This document shows positions 58,523 through 64,000 of a stretch of DNA of 64,000 nt, one piece after another. Under the pieces are notes generated by a model. The model was given only the letters and a program-made list of their open reading frames with translations. It had not been told where the DNA came from and made no database searches. The position numbers were made by a program, and so were the translations under genes. The DNA is from Saccharibacillus sp. O23 (lineage in GTDB: Bacteria > Bacillota > Bacilli > Paenibacillales > Paenibacillaceae): NCBI RefSeq assembly GCF_002205895.1, contig NZ_NJDE01000013.1, positions 32,097 through 96,096 on the forward strand, read 5' to 3'. The stretch's first letter is position 1; every line of letters begins with the position of its first letter.

Positions 58523-59683
58523 ATGACTATTCATAAACGGATCAACGCTTTATCGGCTGCCGCGGCCGCGATCCTGCTGCTGGCCGGATGCGGATCCCAG
58601 CCTTCGGCTTCGGAACCCGTCGTCGTGGCGCCGGGCGGCGCGCAGCAGACGAACACCGACACATCGGCCGCGAAGCCCGACATCACGGTGACGGAAAATA
58701 CGAATCAATCGGTCTACGCCGATCTCAAATTGGAAGACATTCAGAAAGTGAACGGCGTGCGAGGTCAAGACTGGCTCGGCGAAAACGAGATTCTGGTGGA
58801 TCGGCAGGACGACTCCGGCGATCCGCAGGCGTTCGGCGACGGACAGATGCTTCCGCACGGTCTATACGCGCACGAATTGGAAGGCGGCGGAGAAAAAGCG
58901 ATCGTCGCGGACGCGGACAAAAATTGGAGCGGAGCCAAATTGTCGCCGGACAAAAAGCATCTTTTTTACCAAGAGATCTTCGAAATGACGGGCATCGGCT
59001 ACATCATGGATCTGAAGACCGGTAAATCGGTGCAGATCGCCAAAGGCCGGGAGATCTTGATCGACGGCGCATGGCTGGATAACGAGCATTTCGTGTACGG
59101 GAATATCGAAGGCGGATTGTTCGAGACCGATCTGCAAGGGAACGAGACGCAGCTACTGGACCTGACCCAAGACGCCGGTCAGCGCGCCAACGGGATTCAG
59201 GCCGCCGGAGACATCGTGTATTATACGGGGCTGAACGAGCAGGAACTGTTCGCTTACCATACTTCGACGAAGAAGCTCGAACGGTTCGGCAGCGGCATCC
59301 AATGGGCGATCCCTTCGCCGGACGGCAGCCAATTGGCGCTCGTCAAGCGTACCGCGCAGACCGAAATGACGCTGATGCTGACCGATCTGGCCGGCAACGA
59401 GAAAAAGACGCTGGCTTCCGGCACGCAGGTATTCGGCACAAGCTGGTCGCCCGACGGCAAACGCCTCGCGTATACCGTGACCTCCGCCGATGACGGCAGC
59501 AAAGACGGTTTCTATATCTCCGATGCCGCGACGGGAGAAGCTTTCATGATCTCCTCCGACCTCGCCGACGCCGGCGACGCGATGAAATGGAGCGAATCCG
59601 GCACGAAGATCATGGTCAACAAGTCGGAGCGCGAGAACGGGCAGATGGGCTTCCAGACTTCGATTATTACGGTGTCTTGGTAG
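58523..59683 (+). CDS. Lipoprotein with TolB/WD40-like beta-propeller repeats
   Basis: A 386-residue lipoprotein with lipobox LLAGCG (Cys about residue 23) and a Thr/Ser/Ala/Glu linker. The mature part has several PD40-type repeats (KLSPDKKHLFYQE, AIPSPDGSQLALVKR, SWSPDGKRLAYTVTSADDG), forming a beta-propeller as in TolB-like proteins. Located after the two-component pair, 111 bp away. Function unknown; perhaps an extracytoplasmic sensor or wall-associated protein. Confidence 0.82.
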   Translation: MTIHKRINALSAAAAAILLLAGCGSQPSASEPVVVAPGGAQQTNTDTSAAKPDITVTENTNQSVYADLKLEDIQKVNGVRGQDWLGENEILVDRQDDSGDPQAFGDGQMLPHGLYAHELEGGGEKAIVADADKNWSGAKLSPDKKHLFYQEIFEMTGIGYIMDLKTGKSVQIAKGREILIDGAWLDNEHFVYGNIEGGLFETDLQGNETQLLDLTQDAGQRANGIQAAGDIVYYTGLNEQELFAYHTSTKKLERFGSGIQWAIPSPDGSQLALVKRTAQTEMTLMLTDLAGNEKKTLASGTQVFGTSWSPDGKRLAYTVTSADDGSKDGFYISDAATGEAFMISSDLADAGDAMKWSESGTKIMVNKSERENGQMGFQTSIITVSW

Positions 59684-59724
59684 GAACGGGATGACAGGGA
59701 TAGGAAACTGAAAAGGAAGAAGGA

Positions 59725-59750
59725 GCTCGCGCAAAAGCGCGGGCTTTTTT
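59725..59750 (+). terminator. Terminator of the lipoprotein gene, last element before the cassette array
   Basis: GCTCGCGC pairs with GCGCGGGC (one G-T) around AAAA, followed by six T. Confidence 0.92.
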
Positions 59751-59883
59751 GCGTGAAGAAGCGGGAGAGTAATGAGAAAAAGTGATATTCATGCTGGATT
59801 GGTAAGGTTATACTGGAAGTGTGGATGTGATATACATGAAATAAGAGAGTTCCGCAATATCGGTTTGAGTGAGAGATTTGTGC

Positions 59884-59947
59884 AGTTCGTGAATACTGCG
59901 GGAGGTAGCGAATTTAGGAAGTTCGTGAAAAAGACGTTATATAACAT
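59884..59947 (+). other. Left edge of the cassette array: degenerate half-site
   Basis: AGTTCGTGAAAAAGACGTTAT at 59920-59940 resembles the right half of the array repeat (AGTCGTGAATACAGGAACGTTAT) and is followed at once by ATAACAT, the repeat's left end, giving GTTATATAAC. Another shorter piece, AGTTCGTGAATAC, lies at 59884-59896. The stretch 59751-59979 holds no gene. It may be the chromosomal attachment point or a worn repeat. Confidence 0.6.
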
Positions 59948-59979
59948 ATGATGAAGAAAATAAATTTCAAGAGGTTTTT

Positions 59980-60819
59980 ATGAATAATAAACACGTGAAA
60001 TTCAGTTATAGTCAAGCAATTCAATTAGCGAATTGGTCGATAGATATATTTTACAATGAAGAGGCTGTTCATGGATTTATTTTCAAAGATTTTTGGGAAG
60101 AGTTGAAGGAAGAGATTATACCGAGATTATTTAAACCACATAAAAAGACGATTTTACATTACTATTTAGAATACGTTGATGGATTTGTTGAACATGATCT
60201 AAGAAGCACCTTAAAGAATCTTAGTATTTCTGAATATGAGTCATATATTTACTATGAAATTAAGTTCATTGAAGGAGCGGGAATAGATTTATCTGACGTG
60301 GATTTGGATTTTGAAGCTATAAGTAATTGTAATCATTGTAAATCTTGTATTTCATGCATTCAATTTGAGAATTTTATTGATACTATTCATGGCATACAGG
60401 AAGAGATTAAACCAATAGCAATTAATTCAAGCTTTCATTTACTGATGCTAAATAAGTCGTTTCTTAGAGATTTTCATGAAGAAATCGCAAATCATTTAGT
60501 TGATGAAAAAGAAGATTTGAATGTAGATTATCCTGAAGGTTTTAAAAAAGGAAACAAAGTTAAAAGAAACAGGTGGCCTGCTTGGTTAAAGAAAGGGTTA
60601 TTTTATAGAGATAATGGCGTTTGTGTAGTTTGTAGATGTGACATGACAGGTGTCATTAATCGTGGAGGAGATTTTGAAATAGATCATATTGTGCCTATTT
60701 CTAATTACGGAAGTAATGACCCTTCAAATTTACAAATTCTATGTAAAGACTGTAATTTGAAAAAATTAAACAAAAGTAGCTTGATCTCAGTTTATTCAGT
60801 ACCTTTGTGGAATATTTAA
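59980..60819 (+). CDS. Cassette 1: HNH endonuclease-domain protein
   Basis: A 279-residue protein. The C-terminal 80 residues are an HNH nuclease: zinc pair Cys215-x2-Cys218 (GVCVVCRC), Asp235-His236 in EIDHIVPIS, Asn250 (SNLQ), then Cys255-x2-Cys258 and Asn259 (ILCKDCNLKK). The order matches the HNH/McrA core, so metal-dependent DNA or RNA cleavage is likely. A second Cys cluster lies in the middle (CNHCKSCISC, about 117-126), and the N-terminal half is of no known family. AAGAGG precedes the ATG. The gene is strongly AT-rich (17 of 60 bases at 60001 are G or C). It is unrelated to its neighbours and is followed by repeat R1. Confidence 0.85.
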   Translation: MNNKHVKFSYSQAIQLANWSIDIFYNEEAVHGFIFKDFWEELKEEIIPRLFKPHKKTILHYYLEYVDGFVEHDLRSTLKNLSISEYESYIYYEIKFIEGAGIDLSDVDLDFEAISNCNHCKSCISCIQFENFIDTIHGIQEEIKPIAINSSFHLLMLNKSFLRDFHEEIANHLVDEKEDLNVDYPEGFKKGNKVKRNRWPAWLKKGLFYRDNGVCVVCRCDMTGVINRGGDFEIDHIVPISNYGSNDPSNLQILCKDCNLKKLNKSSLISVYSVPLWNI

Positions 60820-60857
60820 GTGACTTGTTTGTAGTTCAAAGAAGTATCATACGTCAT

Positions 60858-60949
60858 ATAACATAATATTCACGCTGCGGGCATACGCCCTAGGTCCGAC
60901 AGTCGTCGGACACTCAGCATACGCTGAGTCGTGAATACGGGAACGTTAT
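60858..60949 (+). repeat. Array repeat R1
   Basis: From ATAAC to GTTAT, 92 bp. Outer stem TATTCACG (60867-60874) with CGTGAATA (60930-60937); inside three hairpins: GGGC-ATAC-GCCC (60879-60890), GTCCGAC-AGTC-GTCGGAC (60894-60911), ACTCAGC-ATAC-GCTGAGT (60912-60929). The second, third and outer stems abut without a gap. It starts 38 bp after the stop of cassette 1. Confidence 0.95.
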
Positions 60950-61038
60950 CGGAAATCAGCGCAATCATATCCAAAGGATCGTAGTAACTCAAAAACACTC
61001 TAACCTTCTTTAAATTCATGAAAGAACGGGGGGATTAT

Positions 61039-61389
61039 ATGTCCGATTTTCTTTTATATGATTATTTAATGATTTATTCCGATGAGAAATATACAAAGAA
61101 AACAAAAACGATTGAAATTGAGAAATTCTTTATTGAAATATTAGAGTTTAACAAAATAAGTAATTTGAAATTTTCCAAAATGATTAATGATGAATTGATA
61201 ATAGCTACTGGTCTTTTAGCTGATTCAGAAGGTAGTTATGCTTTTTATACTCTAAAAGGAATAGAAGAGATTAACCTAATAGAAATAGATATACCTCAAA
61301 AGATGAAGATAGAAATAGAAGAGTCAATTTTAGAAATTGCAAATGCAATAGCAAGTAAATTCTCATGGATGATAGATGAACGAAGATAA
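61039..61389 (+). CDS. Cassette 2: small protein of unknown function
   Basis: A 116-residue, acidic, mostly helical protein that I do not recognise (MSDFLLYDYLMIYSDEKYTK at the start, EEINLIEIDIPQKMKIEI in the middle). The ATG at 61039 is preferred over 61018 because GGGGGG lies five bases upstream of it. No signal or membrane segment. AT-rich, followed by R2. No function is proposed. Confidence 0.75.
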   Translation: MSDFLLYDYLMIYSDEKYTKKTKTIEIEKFFIEILEFNKISNLKFSKMINDELIIATGLLADSEGSYAFYTLKGIEEINLIEIDIPQKMKIEIEESILEIANAIASKFSWMIDERR

Positions 61390-61433
61390 TAAATGATTTT
61401 AGTGTGCTAAATCGAAGAAGGCGCTGACATCCT

Positions 61434-61527
61434 ATAACATAATATTCACGCTGCGGACATTCTTCCTTGGCCCGGCATTCGCCGGACACTCGACATGCGT
61501 CGAGTCGTGGATATACAGGAACGTTAT
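61434..61527 (+). repeat. Array repeat R2
   Basis: 94 bp. Outer stem TATTCACG with CGTGGATA (a G-T pair replaces A-T), hairpins GGA-CATTCT-TCC, CCGGC-ATTC-GCCGG and ACTCGAC-ATGC-GTCGAGT. The third stem differs from R1 on both strands (CAGC/GCTG to CGAC/GTCG), a compensatory change. The ends ATAAC and GTTATA also pair with a further base. Confidence 0.93.
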
Positions 61528-61574
61528 ATGAAATTACTGAAAAGCATCAAATAGAGAGAAGGTGAGCCATTATA

Positions 61575-61922
61575 GTGAATTCCAATGAGAATAAATTAAA
61601 TGATTTTTTCCAACAGTTCGAAAACATTAAACAAACCTATAGTGATTTATCTTCTTCATGCTTACATAAGGAATCAAAAATGTCATGGACTGAATTTAAG
61701 AAAGAATATGAGAGTATAGGGAAAGTAATTAGCCCTGACAAGTTCAAAGATATTCAAACAGAATTAATAGAAGAAGTGATGTATTCAATATTAGAAATGC
61801 TTGATGGTTATAGTGATTTAGGTTTTGATCTTGATGTGGTAGACAAACAAACAGGGGAATCTATAAAAAACGGAGTACAACTACACGATAGATATAGAGA
61901 TTTCGTAGATGAAAATAAATAA
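61575..61922 (+). CDS. Cassette 3: small protein of unknown function
   Basis: A 115-residue, acidic protein of no family I recognise (NKLNDFFQQFENIKQTYSDL at the start, EEVMYSILEMLDGYSDLGFD in the middle). It starts at GTG with AAGGTGAG eight bases upstream. Helical, Asp/Glu/Lys-rich, no signal peptide. Size and charge resemble small immunity-type proteins, but that is a guess. Followed by R3. Confidence 0.75.
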   Translation: MNSNENKLNDFFQQFENIKQTYSDLSSSCLHKESKMSWTEFKKEYESIGKVISPDKFKDIQTELIEEVMYSILEMLDGYSDLGFDLDVVDKQTGESIKNGVQLHDRYRDFVDENK

Positions 61923-61953
61923 TGGAAGCAGATCAAGAAGACAGTAACATCAT

Positions 61954-62045
61954 ATAACATAATATTCACGCTACGGACATTCGTTCTGGGTCCGGCATTC
62001 GCGGGACACTCAGCATACGCTGAGTCGTGAATACAGGAACGTTAT
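61954..62045 (+). repeat. Array repeat R3
   Basis: 92 bp. Outer stem TATTCACG with CGTGAATA; hairpins GGAC-ATTC-GTTC (one G-T), GTCCGGC-ATTC-GCGGGAC (one mismatch) and ACTCAGC-ATAC-GCTGAGT (perfect). Confidence 0.94.
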
Positions 62046-62111
62046 CTGAAATATGGTAAAACCATTTATGAAATGAGTGAACTTATGAATATACATGATT
62101 TAAGAAATTGA

Positions 62112-62588
62112 GTGTACAAGCACAATGCAAGAGATCGAGCGTTAGAAGCGTTCTGGCTTAACGTAATTACTTTTAGGATTGAGGAGCCAGAAGAGTTTGA
62201 AGAACTATTTTGGGATTATGACGAGCAGTATTTGAAAGTCTTAATCGAAGATATTTCGTTGCATATCAAGAGTTTAGACTACATAGAAGTAGGGAATAAA
62301 GAGCGGGAATATATCGAAGTCAAGGTTAGAATTGAATATCGATCCAACCATGTAGGTTACTACCGAATACACTTCAATATAGACGGTAAGATCAAGGATG
62401 ACTTTTTCATCACAGAATGGACAGGATTAAGATTATATCAAACAAGAGGATTGTTAGAAGATATTAAAGTAGAGATCAACGACGACTTAATCAAGGGAAA
62501 GATAACAGAAAAAGAAGCCATAAGATTAAAAGCAATTATTGAAGAAAAAAAAGAACAGATCCGGAAGGAATTTAGTCATTCTGAGTAA
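62112..62588 (+). CDS. Cassette 4: unknown protein, possibly shortened by an upstream stop
   Basis: A 158-residue protein of no family I recognise, acidic with alternating strands and helices (YIEVKVRIEYRSNHVGYYRI in the middle, helical lysine/glutamate-rich end). The GTG at 62112 has no ribosome site. In the same frame ATG at 62073 encodes MSELMNIHDLRN and then TGA at 62109-62111 directly before the GTG, so the gene may have lost its first 12 codons' continuity by a nonsense change, or really restarts at GTG. AT-rich, followed by R4. Confidence 0.65.
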   Translation: MYKHNARDRALEAFWLNVITFRIEEPEEFEELFWDYDEQYLKVLIEDISLHIKSLDYIEVGNKEREYIEVKVRIEYRSNHVGYYRIHFNIDGKIKDDFFITEWTGLRLYQTRGLLEDIKVEINDDLIKGKITEKEAIRLKAIIEEKKEQIRKEFSHSE

Positions 62589-62615
62589 GTGATTCAAGAA
62601 GCCACCGTACATCAG

Positions 62616-62707
62616 ATAACATAATATTTACGCTGCGGACGTACGTCCTTGGTCTGGCATACGCCAGACACCCGAAACGCGTCGGGTCGTAAATACAGGA
62701 ACGTTAT
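62616..62707 (+). repeat. Array repeat R4
   Basis: 92 bp. The outer stem is TATTTACG with CGTAAATA: both sides changed relative to R1/R3, a compensatory pair. Hairpins GGAC-GTAC-GTCC, GTCTGGC-ATAC-GCCAGAC (compensatory relative to R2/R3) and ACCCGA-AACGCG-TCGGGT. Confidence 0.94.
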
Positions 62708-62744
62708 CTGCAATTTCTCAAATACATAGTAGGAGAGAACAAAA

Positions 62745-63233
62745 ATGCGAAATCACAATGATGAAAAATCTGCTTTAGAAGAAGCTGCTATTAGCATATT
62801 TATAAACATATATAATTTCAATCGACAAGACGATTTGAAAGTCGTAGAAAAACAAGAATGTCCAGACTATATTTTAAAGAATATAAAGGGCGGTTTTATA
62901 GGCGTAGAAGTAACTCACTTATTTTATGACTCGGAAGAAGCTAAGATGTTATTAGGCAGATCTGATAAAGAATTTCACGCATTAGAAAGCTCAACACATT
63001 ATATAAAAACTCTTAATGAATTGTTAAAGCAAAAGGAAAAAAAGATAGATAAGTACGATGTGGTTTATCCTGTAGCGCTTCTAGTCAGGAATGCTTCTCC
63101 TGTATATGGAATGAGTGACTTTCTTAAATACAAGAATGAAATATACAAGCCAGAAAAGTATAGTCACATTTGGTTTGTTTCGAAAGATGGAAATAATAAT
63201 GAGTGGCTATTGAAAGACTTACTTACTGATTAG
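62745..63233 (+). CDS. Cassette 5: PD-(D/E)xK-like nuclease candidate
   Basis: A 162-residue protein. CPDYILKNIKGGFIGVEVTHL holds Pro40-Asp41 and Glu55-Val-Thr57, the spacing and hydrophobic strand context of a PD-(D/E)xK core in which Thr replaces the usual Lys; similar 'PD...EVT' cores occur in several small nuclease-like families. The C-terminal half has alternating strand/helix (YPVALLVRNASPVYGMSDF, YSHIWFVSKDG). AGGAGA precedes the ATG. Nuclease activity is inferred from this motif only. Followed by R5. Confidence 0.65.
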   Translation: MRNHNDEKSALEEAAISIFINIYNFNRQDDLKVVEKQECPDYILKNIKGGFIGVEVTHLFYDSEEAKMLLGRSDKEFHALESSTHYIKTLNELLKQKEKKIDKYDVVYPVALLVRNASPVYGMSDFLKYKNEIYKPEKYSHIWFVSKDGNNNEWLLKDLLTD

Positions 63234-63260
63234 ATTAATCGAAGAAGAGAGAAACAGCAG

Positions 63261-63352
63261 ATAACATAATATTCACGCTGCGGACATTCGTCCTTGGTCC
63301 GGCATTCGCTGCACACTCGACATGCGTCGAGTCGTAAATACAGGAACGTTAT
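63261..63352 (+). repeat. Array repeat R5
   Basis: 92 bp. Outer stem TATTCACG with CGTAAATA (one C-A mismatch); hairpins GGAC-ATTC-GTCC, GTCCGGC-ATTC-GCTGCAC (partly degraded) and ACTCGAC-ATGC-GTCGAGT. The 14 bases after GTTAT (CGGAAATCAGCGCA) are the same as after R1. Confidence 0.93.
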
Positions 63353-63397
63353 CGGAAATCAGCGCATTTAAAAGACTGAAAAGACGAGGACGATAAA

Positions 63398-63805
63398 ATG
63401 AACAATAATCGAAAAGTCTGCTTATATGATTTGGAACAATTAGCTTTAATTATAAAAACTAAATCAGGAGTGATTTACTTTAATCAAGCAGGTGGTTATG
63501 CGTGTATGCAGCCATCTGTAGAAGGCATTTTTACATTTATTGAAGACGATACTAAGGATGCTTTGAATTTCTTAATGAAATACACTTTAAATAAAACGAA
63601 TTTGACTAATGAAGATGCCGATTATATCGATTTATATTTTCAAGAAAATAGAAATACGAGTTTTTTATCTATTGATAGACATAGGCTCAGTGAGTCAATG
63701 GAAGCATGGATAAATGTTAATATTTGTTATGAAGAAAACAGTAGAATATCGTTTGAGGGATTTACTGAGAATGAAGGTATATTAACTTGGAGTAATAGCG
63801 ATTAG
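63398..63805 (+). CDS. Cassette 6: DUF6210-like small protein
   Basis: A 135-residue protein. IIKTKSGVIYFNQAGGYACMQPSVEGIFTFIEDD resembles the opening of DUF6210 proteins (GVIY.NQ.GG.AC..P..EG pattern), small beta-rich proteins of unknown function common in Bacillota accessory regions. The family call is from memory of the pattern and not checked. GAGGA precedes the ATG. AT-rich, followed by the divergent repeat R6. Confidence 0.6.
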   Translation: MNNNRKVCLYDLEQLALIIKTKSGVIYFNQAGGYACMQPSVEGIFTFIEDDTKDALNFLMKYTLNKTNLTNEDADYIDLYFQENRNTSFLSIDRHRLSESMEAWINVNICYEENSRISFEGFTENEGILTWSNSD

Positions 63806-63868
63806 AACATAATAACATTGATATAAATAAAAATAATTTAGTGGATTCTAAGAAGGTGCTGACATCCG

Positions 63869-64000
63869 ATAACATCGCATTCAACGCTACGGTCTGGGAC
63901 AAGCCCAATCCTTGGTACGGAAGAGGCATTTCGGGGGAGTGGATTCACCGGACACCTCCCGCCGCCTAACTGCCGAAAGCGGCAGTTAGGCGGCGGGAGG
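63869..64000 (+). repeat. Array repeat R6, divergent and cut by the window end
   Basis: Starts ATAACATCGCATTCAACGCTACGG, matching the left end of R3 (ATAACATAATATTCACGCTACGG), but the interior is longer. The last 46 bases form a perfect 21-bp stem (63955-63975 with 63980-64000) around AAAG, holding GCCTAAC and GTTAGGC on its arms. The outer right half (expected CGTTGAAT then GTTAT) lies beyond the window. Confidence 0.8.

Noticed and set aside
60858..60949. tRNA gene, suggested by the cloverleaf fold
   Set aside because: No anticodon-loop pattern, no GTTCRA T-loop and no acceptor-stem/CCA layout; every hairpin has a four-base ATNC-like loop.
60858..63352. CRISPR array
   Set aside because: The repeats are 92-94 bp and 0.5-1 kb apart with protein-coding sequence between them, not short repeats with short unique spacers.
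60858..64000. Canonical integron attC sites with an integrase
   Set aside because: End boxes ATAAC/GTTAT(C/A) do not fit RYYYAAC/GTTRRRY, the fold has three inner hairpins instead of one, and no integrase gene is in the window. Kept as 'integron-like' only.

Overview
The window is a piece of a GC-rich Firmicutes chromosome, most likely Paenibacillaceae (Paenibacillus/Saccharibacillus-like). The indications are strong AGGAGG ribosome sites with frequent GTG/TTG starts, a T-box leader before tyrS, a YesM/YesN-type two-component pair, S-layer-homology surface proteins, a YtrA-type GntR/ABC operon and lipoprotein-type solute-binding proteins. No rRNA, tRNA, transposase, phage gene or CRISPR array was seen.

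Layout. 1-4.1 kb: partial TauE/SafE permease, YcaQ-like protein, small repeats, and a Fur-box-controlled siderophore-binding lipoprotein. 4.2-11.6 kb (minus strand): a complete oligopeptide-type ABC importer operon (two ATPases, two permeases, binding protein) ending in an AbgB-like M20 amidohydrolase. It is flanked at 11.9-14.6 kb by a divergent YesMN-type sensor/regulator pair and then by a second M20 hydrolase. 16-20 kb: YoaK, a methyltransferase, an aldo/keto reductase and a nuclease-like protein. 20.4-24.4 kb: SLH-anchored 5'-nucleotidase and T-box tyrS. 24.5-32.5 kb: a LysR/butanediol-dehydrogenase-like pair, GH2 beta-galactosidase with a long leader, cysteine synthase and duplicated DinB genes. 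32.7-36.2 kb: an ECF sigma factor fused to a large YcdB/YcdC-like region, with a sigma-less paralogue beside it. 36.4-46.8 kb: acyltransferase, flavin monooxygenase, YolD-like, TrhO, MurB, a large exported protein, a 106-bp tandem repeat, a nucleotidyltransferase and a LacI regulator. 47-59.7 kb: second Zn-dehydrogenase with LacI-type operators, YtrA-like ABC operon, SLH protein, small alarmone synthetase, TPR-GGDEF protein, an OmpR-type two-component pair and a lipoprotein.

59.75-64 kb differs from everything else and is the main discovery. It is an AT-rich array of short, unrelated, co-oriented genes. Each has its own ribosome site and is followed 27-63 bp after its stop by a copy of a conserved 92-94 bp element running from ATAAC to GTTAT. 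Each element folds as an outer stem enclosing three hairpins (a cloverleaf), with compensatory base changes between copies. The gene-plus-repeat units of about 0.5-1.0 kb look like integron gene cassettes with attC-like sites, but the sites do not match the canonical attC boxes and no integrase lies in the window. The left edge at about 59,940 keeps a degenerate half-site. A sixth, divergent element with a 21-bp perfect hairpin runs off the right end. Cassette products include an HNH nuclease, a PD-(D/E)xK-like nuclease candidate, a DUF6210-like protein and three unknowns, which would suit an accessory or defence gene reservoir.
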